A DNA stretch of 42,597 nucleotides, taken from contig NZ_JAANPA010000029.1 in the NCBI RefSeq assembly GCF_011320075.1, positions 1-42,597 of the forward strand, given 5' to 3'. The notes beneath the pieces are model-generated. The model worked only from the letters and a program-made list of their open reading frames with translations. It had not been told where the DNA came from and did not search any database. Positions 24,643-31,123 of this stretch are shown here, in pieces. The stretch's first letter is position 1. Every line of letters starts with the position of its first letter. The translations under genes were made by a program, and so were the position numbers. This DNA comes from Sphingosinicella sp. YJ22 (lineage in GTDB: Bacteria; Pseudomonadota; Alphaproteobacteria; Sphingomonadales; Sphingomonadaceae).

Positions 24643-26067
24643 TTGGTGCCTAGCCGGATCACGCGCGCCCTCGCGGCGCCGCTCGCAGCCATCATTTGCT
24701 ATGCCTCCGCCGCCCCCGCGTTCGCGCAGAGCCAGAGCGCGGCGCAGGAGCATTCCCAGATCGTCCAGGAATTCGGGGGCGAGATCGGCGGCGATCTCGG
24801 CCGCATGGTCGACCAGCTCGGCGCCCGAATCTCCGCCCGCGCCGGCGGCCGGGTCAATCCCGACTTCACCCTCTTGAACTCGCCAGTGGCCAACGCCTTC
24901 GCGACTCCGAGCGGGCGCGTCTATGTCACCCGCCAGCTGCTCGCCCTGATGAACAGCGAGGACGAGCTCGCCTTCGTTCTCGGCCACGAGGCGGGCCATG
25001 TCGCGGCGCGCCATTCGCGAGGGCGCCAGAATACCGGCTTGCTCACCCAGATTCTCGCCGGGCTCGCCGGGGTCGTCACCGGCTCCAACATCGCCAGCCA
25101 GCTGGTCGGAGCGGTCGGCCAGCAATATCTGCTGTCCTTCTCGCGCAACCAGGAGCTGGAGTCGGACCGACTCGGTATCAGCTACATGGCCGCGAACGGC
25201 TACAATCCCTTTGCCGGCGCGGACATCCTCGAGACGCTGAACGCCTACAGCGAAAATCTGCGGCGCTTCTCGGGACGCACCGACGAACAGCGCTCGGCGC
25301 CGTCGTGGAACAGCACCCACCCAACCACGCCGCAGCGGGTCGCGCAGGTCCGCCGCCTGGCCCAGAATGTCGGCCGGGTCGGGGCTCCCCCGTCGCCCGC
25401 CGCCTATCTTGCCGCGATCGAGAACATGACGTTCGACGACGATCCGCGCCAAGGCATCGTCGAGGGCAGCCAGTTCCTCCACCCGGACCTCAGGCTCGCC
25501 TTCACCGTGCCCCAGGGCTACGGAATCCAGAACGGCACGCGCTCGGTGACGGTGTCCGGCAACGGCGGCCAGGCGATGTTCTCGACCGGCGCCTATAACG
25601 GGAACCTGCAGGCCTTCCTCGGCCAGGCGGCGCAGTCGGTCGTCGGCCAGAGCCAGGCGAGCTTCACCCAGCCGCAGAGCTTCACCGTCAACGGCATGCG
25701 GGCGCTCGGGACCAGCAGCCGCGTGCGGACTCGGAATAGCACTGTGGACCTGTCGATCGTCGCCTACGAATTCGCGCCGAACCAGGCCTATTACTTCGCG
25801 ACGCTCACGCCCGCTGGGCGCGGGATCGGGCCGTTCGGGGCGATGATCCAGTCGCTCCGCCGGCTCAGCGCCCAGGAAGTCGCGGCGATCCGTCCGCGGG
25901 TCATCGACGTGGTCACGGTCGGCCGCAACGACACGATCCAGACGCTTGCGCGGCGGATGGCCTATAGCAGCTACCAGGTCGAGCGGTTCCGGGTTCTGAA
26001 TGGCCTCGGCCCCAACGAGAATGTGGCGCCGGGCCAGCAGGTCAAGCTGGCCGTCTACGCGCGCTGA
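24643..26067 (+). CDS. Secreted M48-family zinc metalloprotease with C-terminal LysM-like region
   Basis: 474 residues. A signal peptide ends near AAPAFA|QSQS. The zinc site is HEAGH (H115, H119) with the third ligand E173 in NQELESDRLG, as in BepA/LoiP-type periplasmic M48 proteases that police outer-membrane proteins. The central 150 residues are a separate domain, and the end (VVTVGRNDTIQTLARRM ... FRVLNGLG ... VAPGQQVKL) has the LysM-like pattern seen in this family. The start is TTG 24643 with AGGAG 7 bases upstream; GTG 24646 is also possible. Confidence 0.92.
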   Translation: MVPSRITRALAAPLAAIICYASAAPAFAQSQSAAQEHSQIVQEFGGEIGGDLGRMVDQLGARISARAGGRVNPDFTLLNSPVANAFATPSGRVYVTRQLLALMNSEDELAFVLGHEAGHVAARHSRGRQNTGLLTQILAGLAGVVTGSNIASQLVGAVGQQYLLSFSRNQELESDRLGISYMAANGYNPFAGADILETLNAYSENLRRFSGRTDEQRSAPSWNSTHPTTPQRVAQVRRLAQNVGRVGAPPSPAAYLAAIENMTFDDDPRQGIVEGSQFLHPDLRLAFTVPQGYGIQNGTRSVTVSGNGGQAMFSTGAYNGNLQAFLGQAAQSVVGQSQASFTQPQSFTVNGMRALGTSSRVRTRNSTVDLSIVAYEFAPNQAYYFATLTPAGRGIGPFGAMIQSLRRLSAQEVAAIRPRVIDVVTVGRNDTIQTLARRMAYSSYQVERFRVLNGLGPNENVAPGQQVKLAVYAR

Positions 26068-26084
26068 GGCAGGGCCCAAAAGAG

Positions 26085-26119
26085 AAGGGCGGCAGACTCG
26101 CGCCTGCCGCCCTTCCTTT
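26085..26119. terminator. Strong bidirectional terminator hairpin
   Basis: A perfect 11-bp stem (AAGGGCGGCAG 26085-26095 with CTGCCGCCCTT 26104-26114), an 8-base loop and a T-rich tail CCTTT on the plus strand; A-rich bases precede it, giving a T-rich tail on the minus strand too. It separates the convergent M48 protease and pilin genes. Confidence 0.85.
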
Positions 26120-26139
26120 GTTCCGTTTCCCTTGCGGGA

Positions 26140-26301
26140 TTAGGACATGTTGCTCGCGACCGTGTTGAAGGTCGTGTTGAGCGTGCTGCCCAGGTTCGAC
26201 ATGGCGGCGATGGCGGCCACGGCGATGAGAGCGGCGATCAGGCCATATTCGATGGCGGTCGCGCCCTTGCTGTCACGGATGAACTTGCGAATGGTCTGCA
26301 T
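26140..26301 (-). CDS. Flp/Fap-type pilin (third in tandem)
   Basis: 53 residues, starting MQTIRKFIRDSKGATAIEYG. The Flp prepilin motif G|ATAIEY is complete: cleavage after Gly13 by a TadV/CpaA-type peptidase leaves a mature protein with Glu5-Tyr6, followed by a hydrophobic helix (LIAALIAVAAIAAM) and the tail LNTTFNTVASNMS. AAGGA lies 7 bases before the ATG. Nearly identical to the pilin at 26377-26538, a recent tandem duplication. The Tad assembly genes are not in the window. Confidence 0.92.
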   Translation of the reverse strand: MQTIRKFIRDSKGATAIEYGLIAALIAVAAIAAMSNLGSTLNTTFNTVASNMS

Positions 26302-26337
26302 GGATCTGTCCTTCGTCTGAAATTCGTTCAGGGAGGT

Positions 26338-26364
26338 GGGACGGCTGCCGATCGGAGCCGCCCC
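26338..26364 (-). terminator. Hairpin between two pilin genes
   Basis: GGG-A-CGGCT (26338-26346) pairs with AGCCG-C-CCC (26356-26364), an 8-pair stem with one mismatch. It follows the middle pilin gene by 12 bases. Without a T-run it may only protect or attenuate the transcript, letting the pilins be made in different amounts. Confidence 0.35.
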
Positions 26365-26376
26365 ATCTCGGCCTGG

Positions 26377-26538
26377 TTACGACATGTTCGACGCGACGGT
26401 GTTGAACGTCGTGTTCAGCGACGAACCGAGGTTCGACATCGCGGTGATGGCGGCCACGGCGATGAGCGCGGCGATGAGGCCGTACTCGATGGCGGTGGCA
26501 CCCTTGGTGTCGCGAATCATCTTGCGAATGGTCATCAT
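26377..26538 (-). CDS. Flp/Fap-type pilin (second in tandem)
   Basis: 53 residues, MMTIRKMIRDTKGATAIEYG then the same helix and tail as its neighbour (a few substitutions such as Thr for Ala in AAITAMSNLGSSLNTT). AAGGAG lies 7 bases upstream of ATG 26538, which decides the start over a longer frame reaching 26559. The prepilin site G|ATAIEY is intact. A leader of 116 bases, unusually A+T-rich for this window, separates it from the upstream pilin and may hold a promoter of its own. Confidence 0.93.
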   Translation of the reverse strand: MMTIRKMIRDTKGATAIEYGLIAALIAVAAITAMSNLGSSLNTTFNTVASNMS

Positions 26539-26654
26539 GTTGGGTCTCCTTGGTCTCACTCGATCTTTTTTCTTTGCCTGCCGTCCCGACGCCTTTTTCG
26601 GTCAGCCTGCCCGGATTAAGCCGCTAAAGTTGACAAAAATTAAAACGCAAATCG

Positions 26655-26822
26655 TTAATTGCTGTTAACTGTGTCAGAGACGTTGTTCCACATCGTGGTG
26701 GTCGCCGTCGCAACATTGCGGAGGGATACGATCATTGCCAGGAAGATAAGCGCCAGGATCAGTCCGTACTCGACGGCTGTCGCGGCGCGCTTGTCCTGAA
26801 GAAATCGCTTGAGGTGACGCAT
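26655..26822 (-). CDS. Divergent Flp/Fap-type pilin or pilin-like protein (first in tandem)
   Basis: 55 residues, MRHLKRFLQDKRAATAVEYG, then the hydrophobic helix LILALIFLAMIVSL and a tail TTTMWNNVSDTVNSN. The Glu-Tyr pair is kept, but the residue before the expected cleavage point is alanine (RA|ATAVEY), not glycine. It differs clearly from the other two pilins and has lower G+C at its 3' end. It may be a minor pilin, a poorly processed one, or a decaying copy. The ribosome binding site is weak. Confidence 0.82.
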   Translation of the reverse strand: MRHLKRFLQDKRAATAVEYGLILALIFLAMIVSLRNVATATTTMWNNVSDTVNSN

Positions 26823-26913
26823 CCCTGTCCCCCAGATCGACTGGCTTCATTGCCGGTCACCATCAGGATTTATCGCTATCGTGATTAAGACTTTGTTAGC
26901 GCGGCAGGTTAAG

Positions 26914-27321
26914 GTGCAAAAAATTCCGACAATGATCGTGGTCGCCGCGGCGCTGGTCGATGCCGACCGCAAGGTGCTGCTCCAGCAGCGCGCGCCCGGG
27001 CGCAGCATGGCGGGCCTGTGGGAGTTTCCCGGCGGCAAGGTCGAGCCCGGCGAGACCCCGGAGGCGGCGCTTGCGCGCGAGCTCCACGAGGAGCTCGGCG
27101 TCGAGGTCGCCGAGGATGCGCTCGTCCCGGCCTGCTTCGCCAGCGCGCCGAACGCGGGCGCGCACATGATCCTGCTTCTCTATGTCTGCCGCGACTGGGT
27201 CGGCGAGCCGCGTCCGCTCGACGCGAGTGGCCTCGAATGGCTCACGCCCCAGCAGATGGACCCGGCAGAGATGCCGCCGGCCGACCAGCCGCTGATCGCC
27301 CTGCTCGACGCCCTGATCTAG
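26914..27321 (+). CDS. mutT: NUDIX hydrolase, MutT (8-oxo-dGTP diphosphatase)
   Basis: About 135 residues. The complete Nudix box GGKVEPGETPEAALARELHEELGV is at about residues 40-62, and the phrase LLQQRAPGRSMAGLWEFPGGK is the MutT substrate-binding signature. MutT cleanses 8-oxo-dGTP from the nucleotide pool. The start is uncertain: GTG 26914 (VQKIPTMIVVAA) has a weak site before it, ATG 26932 gives a slightly short N-terminus, and GTG 26881 seems too long. Its TAG shares CTAG (27318-27321) with the convergent methyltransferase stop. Confidence 0.9.
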   Translation: MQKIPTMIVVAAALVDADRKVLLQQRAPGRSMAGLWEFPGGKVEPGETPEAALARELHEELGVEVAEDALVPACFASAPNAGAHMILLLYVCRDWVGEPRPLDASGLEWLTPQQMDPAEMPPADQPLIALLDALI

Positions 27322-28205
27322 CTCTTCCGCCGAAGCGCATCTGCGAGCGACATGGTGGCGCTGCCGCGCCGGGCCGGCTGCGGCTGGTCCGGGGACGGCG
27401 CCCAGCCGCTCAGATGGATGATCTCGAACCGCTCGGTGGCGCGCCCGTCCGGGTCGGCGGCGGCGGCAAAGGCGGCACGGGCGGCGGCAAGGCCGAGCCG
27501 GCCGACCGGCCGCCGCGAGCGGGCCGACAGGAGGTTGGTCCAGCCGAGCTCGCGAAGGTCGTCGACCAGTCGGTCGAGGGTTGGAAAGCGCACCGACACT
27601 TTCTCGCTATCGGCCACCGGCAGGGCGAAGCCGGCGCGGCCGAGCAGGTCGCCGGCGGCGCGGATGTCGATCTGCGGGTGAAGGCGTGGCGACGCCGGCT
27701 GGCCCTCGGCCTCGTCGGCGGCGTGCATCACCCTGCGCAGCAGAGGCAGGCTGCCGGCGCCGGCGAAGCCGGCGAGGAACAAGCCGTCGGGCCGGAGAAG
27801 CCGGCGGATCTGCACCAGCGCCCCTGGCAGGTCGTTGACGCTGTCCAGCGTGCCGGCCGAGACGACGAGGTCGAAGGTGGCGGGCGGGAAGGGCAGGCGG
27901 TCCTCGTCGCATTGCGTGCCGCCGAGGCGTTCGGCGAACAGCGCTCCGGCGTCGGCCGAGGCTACCTCGATGCCCTGGGCGCGCAGCCGATTGCCGAGCA
28001 GGCCCGGGCCGGCGCCGAGGTCGAGGGCGCGCGCGAAGCGGCGCGACACCAGCGCCAGCCGTTCCTCGATCTCGTCGGCCATGCGCGTCAGCAACGGGTG
28101 CGGCTCGGCCGCCAGGCGCGCGGCGCGGTCGCGGCGGAGCCGGCGCAGGGCGCGGTCGAAGGGGGTGTTCTCAAGCGGATGATCGGGAGCGGCGGGGTCG
28201 GTCAC
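27318..28205 (-). CDS. Class I SAM-dependent methyltransferase-fold protein (BioC/NDUFAF5-like)
   Basis: 295 residues from a GTG start with AAGG 5 bases upstream. SAM motif I ALDLGAGPGLLGNRL (about residues 61-75) is followed by DEDRLPFPPATFDLVVSAGTLDSVNDLPGAL, which fits motifs II-III of the type-11 group. The N-terminus (ENTPFDRALRRLRRDRAA) and the phrase ELGWTNLL resemble the mitochondrial complex I assembly factor NDUFAF5 and its alphaproteobacterial relatives, which act on a complex I subunit; BioC of biotin synthesis is a less likely relation as no bio genes are near. Convergent with mutT, divergent from pcm. Confidence 0.8.
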   Translation of the reverse strand: MTDPAAPDHPLENTPFDRALRRLRRDRAARLAAEPHPLLTRMADEIEERLALVSRRFARALDLGAGPGLLGNRLRAQGIEVASADAGALFAERLGGTQCDEDRLPFPPATFDLVVSAGTLDSVNDLPGALVQIRRLLRPDGLFLAGFAGAGSLPLLRRVMHAADEAEGQPASPRLHPQIDIRAAGDLLGRAGFALPVADSEKVSVRFPTLDRLVDDLRELGWTNLLSARSRRPVGRLGLAAARAAFAAAADPDGRATERFEIIHLSGWAPSPDQPQPARRGSATMSLADALRRKS

Positions 28206-28299
28206 GCGCGCGCCTTAGCAGCAAGAACGGCGGCGTTCCCGCTTTCATTGCCTCCGCTTCGCCGATAAAAGTGGCAGGACGCAGCTAGTGTATTGCATC

Positions 28300-28305
28300 C
28301 ATAAT
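28300..28305 (+). promoter_or_regulatory. Possible -10 element before the pcm-tolC-popZ run
   Basis: CATAAT in the 139-base divergent gap, about 40 bases before the pcm ATG. It matches TATAAT at five of six positions, but I see no good -35 hexamer at 16-18 bases upstream, so this is weak. Confidence 0.2.
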
Positions 28306-28344
28306 ACGGCTGTGCAACAATCCCTGCATGATCCTTGGGGCAAG

Positions 28345-28995
28345 ATGACCGAGCATAATTTCGAACAGATGCGGCGCGCCATGGTGGCGAGCCAGCTGCG
28401 CACCACCGGCGTGAACGACCCGCGCGTCATCGCCGCGATGGGCGCGGTGCCGCGCGAGCGGTTCGTGCCGGCCGATCGCCAGCCGGTCGCTTATGCCGAG
28501 GCCCAGGTGCCGCTCGGCCACGACCGAAGCCTCGGCGCGCCGATGGCGCTTGGCCGGCTGCTCACCGAAGCCGCGCTCGAGGGCAATGAGAAGGCGCTCG
28601 TGATCGGCGCCGCCACCGGCTATTCGGCCGCCGTGCTCGCCCGCCTCGTCGGCAGCGTCGTCGCGCTCGAGGAGCAGCCGGAGCTTGTCGCCGCGGCGCG
28701 CACGGCGCTGGCCGGGACCGGAGTCACGGTCGCCGAGGGGCCGCTCAGCCAGGGCCATGCGCAAGGCGGGCCCTATGATTTCATCCTGATCGACGGGGCG
28801 GTGGGCCATGTGCCGCAGGCAATCATCGATCAGGTTGCCGACGGCGGCCAGATCGCTGCGGCGATCCTGGACAATGGAGTTCCTCGTCTGAGTGTTGGAC
28901 GGGTTGTGGGGGGCGCGCTCGGCGCCGTGGCCTATGCCGACGCGGATGCGCCGGCTCTGCCCGGTTTCCAGAAGCCGCGCGGGTTCAGCTTTTAA
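28345..28995 (+). CDS. Protein-L-isoaspartate O-methyltransferase family protein
   Basis: 216 residues. The beginning (NFEQMRRAMVASQLRTTGVNDPRVIAAMGAVPRERFVP) is the characteristic PCMT N-terminus and the SAM loop is VIGAATGYSAAVLARL. PCMTs repair damaged aspartates by methylating isoaspartyl residues. The segment usually reading GHGQTISQP in active enzymes here is GHDRSLGAPMALG, so substrate specificity may have changed; this variant usually sits before tolC in alphaproteobacteria. The ATG 28345 was preferred over a longer frame from 28288, which lacks family similarity. TolC follows after 18 bases. Confidence 0.85.
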   Translation: MTEHNFEQMRRAMVASQLRTTGVNDPRVIAAMGAVPRERFVPADRQPVAYAEAQVPLGHDRSLGAPMALGRLLTEAALEGNEKALVIGAATGYSAAVLARLVGSVVALEEQPELVAAARTALAGTGVTVAEGPLSQGHAQGGPYDFILIDGAVGHVPQAIIDQVADGGQIAAAILDNGVPRLSVGRVVGGALGAVAYADADAPALPGFQKPRGFSF

Positions 28996-29013
28996 AGGAA
29001 TGGAGCGGGTTTG

Positions 29014-30510
29014 ATGCGTGCAGTGTTGCTGGCCGCCGCGAGCGTGGCGGCCATGGCGGCGGGGAGCGCCGGAGCCGAGACGCTGCGCCAGGCGCTCGAT
29101 CGGACCTACGAGACCAATCCGACGATCATGGCGGAGCGCGAGCGTTTGCGCGCGCTCGACGAATCGGTCGCGATTGCGCGGGCCGCGGGCCGGCCGCAGG
29201 TGTCGGCGACGGTCGGCGTGAACCAGGACGTGTTCAACACCAATTCCGGCGAAGGCCGCAATTTCAGCGCCGGCGTCGACGTCAGCTACCCGCTGTTCAA
29301 CGGGGGCCGGGTGCGCAACTCGATCCGCGCCGCGGACGCCCGCGTCGAAGCGGGCCGCGCGTCGCTGCGCGCGGTGGAGGGCGACACCTTCACCCAGGCG
29401 GTCGGTTTCTACATGGACGTCATCCGCGACCGCTCGATCGAGGCGTTGAACCAGAACCAGGTCCGCGTGCTGCAGACCAACCTCGAGGCGACCCGCGACC
29501 GCTTCGAAGTTGGCGACCTTACCCGCACCGACGTCGCCCAGTCTGAGGCGCGGCTCGCGCTGTCCCAGAGCAACCTGTCGACGGCGCAGGGCCGGCTGCG
29601 CAGCAGCGAGGAGGCCTATCAGCGAGTCATCGGCGCCCCGCCGGGCGATCTCGAGCCGCCGCCGCCGCTGCCGCCGCTGCCCGCCACCGCCGACGAGGCG
29701 GTGAACATCGCGCTCCAGAACAATCCGGACCTGCGCGCCATCGCCGACCAGGTGCGCGCCGCCGGCCTCGACGTCAGCGTGCTTCGCGCCGACCGCCTGC
29801 CCACCGTCAGCGCGGTGACCAGCGGCGATTATCTCAACCGCCTCGGCACGTCCGAGGAGCTGCTCAGCGGCCCGCCGGTCCCCGGCCAGTCGCTGCCGCC
29901 CAACGAGGTCGCCGGAATCGGCGTCGGAGTCACTGCGCGCGTGCCGATCTACCAGGGCGGCCTGGTCGGCGCCCGAGTCCGCCAGGCCCAGAATCTGCGT
30001 CAGCAGCTCGTCGAGCAGGCGATTGAGACCGAGCGCTTCGTCATCGCCCGCACTCGCGCCGCCTTCGCCACCTGGCGCGCGGCGATGGAGGCGATCCAGT
30101 CGAACGAGATCGCCGTCGCCGCCAACCAGCTCGCGCTCGAGGGCACCCGCGCCGAGCAGTCGGTCGGCACCCGCAACGTGCTTGACGTGCTCAATGCCGA
30201 GCAGGAGCTCCTCAACAGCGAGGTCCAGCTCGTCACCGCCCGCCGCGACGCCTATGTCGCGGGCTTTGCGTTGCTCAATGCCATGGGCCAGGCGGAAGCC
30301 GAGGATCTCGGCCTCGATGGCGGCGCGCTCTACAATCCGGTCGCGCACTACAACCGCACCCGCAATCGCGCGTCCGACTGGGGCGAGGATTCGCGCCGCG
30401 CGCCGACCTCGACCCGGACGGCGCCGGCGGGGGCGCCCAGCCCCGTCGCGCAGGTGGTCGGACCGGTCGATCCGAGGGCAAACAGGCCCGTGACTCGGCC
30501 GCGGCAATAA
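29014..30510 (+). CDS. TolC-family outer-membrane efflux/secretion channel
   Basis: 498 residues. A signal peptide MRAVLLAAASVAAMAAGSAGA precedes ETLRQALDRTYETNPTI, the standard start of TolC-type channels. The protein is a tandem duplication, with long helices (for example FVIARTRAAFATWRAAMEAI) and the paired motifs SYPLFNGGRVRNSI and RVPIYQGGLVGARV. It forms the outer-membrane duct of type I secretion and tripartite efflux; the inner-membrane partners are elsewhere. The last 50 residues are a Pro/Arg-rich disordered tail. GGAG lies 8 bases before the ATG at 29014. Confidence 0.94.
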   Translation: MRAVLLAAASVAAMAAGSAGAETLRQALDRTYETNPTIMAERERLRALDESVAIARAAGRPQVSATVGVNQDVFNTNSGEGRNFSAGVDVSYPLFNGGRVRNSIRAADARVEAGRASLRAVEGDTFTQAVGFYMDVIRDRSIEALNQNQVRVLQTNLEATRDRFEVGDLTRTDVAQSEARLALSQSNLSTAQGRLRSSEEAYQRVIGAPPGDLEPPPPLPPLPATADEAVNIALQNNPDLRAIADQVRAAGLDVSVLRADRLPTVSAVTSGDYLNRLGTSEELLSGPPVPGQSLPPNEVAGIGVGVTARVPIYQGGLVGARVRQAQNLRQQLVEQAIETERFVIARTRAAFATWRAAMEAIQSNEIAVAANQLALEGTRAEQSVGTRNVLDVLNAEQELLNSEVQLVTARRDAYVAGFALLNAMGQAEAEDLGLDGGALYNPVAHYNRTRNRASDWGEDSRRAPTSTRTAPAGAPSPVAQVVGPVDPRANRPVTRPRQ

Positions 30511-30527
30511 GCAATAAGCCCGTCTCT

Positions 30528-30929
30528 ATGGGAGATGTGCAGCAAGATCCGTCGATGGAGGAAATCCTCGCCTCGATCAAACGCGTGATCCGGGAGGATG
30601 CGCGGCCCGCCGCCGTGCCGCCGCGCCGGGGCAAGCGGACCGACCCGCCGACTTCCGCCGACGACGACGTGCTGGAGCTCAACGGCCCGATCGACGAGCC
30701 GGGGCCGACCCTGGTGTCGGACGACGCCGCGGCCGCCAGCCGCCAGTCGCTCGCCGCATTGTCGACGATGCGCGGGTCCGGCGTTGCCGCCGACCAGGGC
30801 GCGCTCGAGGCCGTGGTGCGCGACATGCTGCGCCCGATGCTCAAGGACTGGCTCGACGAGAATTTGCCGCTGATGGTCGAGGCACTCGTCACCCGCGAGA
30901 TCGCCCGGATCACGGGACGCAAGCTCTAG
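30528..30929 (+). CDS. popZ: PopZ-like polar organising protein (DUF2497)
   Basis: 133 residues. Both ends carry the family's conserved helices: SMEEILASIKRVIRED at residues 9-24 and VVRDMLRPMLKDWLDENLPLMVEALVTREIARITG at the C-terminus, separated by a Pro/Asp-rich disordered linker. PopZ forms condensates at the cell pole through its C-terminal helices and anchors client proteins, such as the chromosome-segregation ParB complex, by its N-terminus. It is shorter than the Caulobacter protein. It follows tolC by 18 bases, and repeat C starts right after its stop. The next gene in relatives is often valS, here 2.8 kb away. Confidence 0.85.
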   Translation: MGDVQQDPSMEEILASIKRVIREDARPAAVPPRRGKRTDPPTSADDDVLELNGPIDEPGPTLVSDDAAAASRQSLAALSTMRGSGVAADQGALEAVVRDMLRPMLKDWLDENLPLMVEALVTREIARITGRKL

Positions 30930-30931
30930 GA

Positions 30932-31076
30932 TCCTCCCTGCCGCGTAGCGGTGGGGAGAGGGACCATCCGTACAGCGGATGGTGGAGGGGTAGCTCTTCC
31001 GCACAAACATCGAGGTACCCCTCCACCATGCTTCGCATGGTTCCCCTCCCCACGAGCCTGCGCCTCGCAGGGAGGA
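30932..31076. repeat. Palindromic repeat element C (four-hairpin type)
   Basis: A 145-base imperfect inverted repeat between popZ and the S9 peptidase gene, bounded by TCCTCCCTG and CAGGGAGGA. Hairpins: CCGC-GTA-GCGG; ACCATCCG-TACAG-CGGATGGT; ACCATGC-TTC-GCATGGT; CGAG-CCTGCGC-CTCG. Spacers agree with elements A and B. An open frame runs through the right half into the peptidase gene but is not a credible N-terminus. Confidence 0.9.
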
Positions 31077-31123
31077 ACTTGCTCCGCTTGCGTCGTTACG
31101 GGTGCGGGGCTAGCCAAGCGGGC

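Noticed and set aside
26616-26668. TTAA-rich stretch near the pilins as a CtrA-binding site
   Set aside because: TTAA pairs occur, but at spacings of 6 and 11 bases, not the 7 of the CtrA consensus, and partly inside a coding region.
7145-31076. Elements A-C considered as CRISPR-like or as insertion sequences
   Set aside because: There are no regularly spaced direct repeats with spacers, no cas genes, and no transposase. They are single inverted-repeat units between genes.
31028-31123. Longer N-terminus of the S9 peptidase
   Set aside because: It runs through the right half of repeat C and puts about 32 unrelated residues before a perfect signal peptide that starts at 31124.
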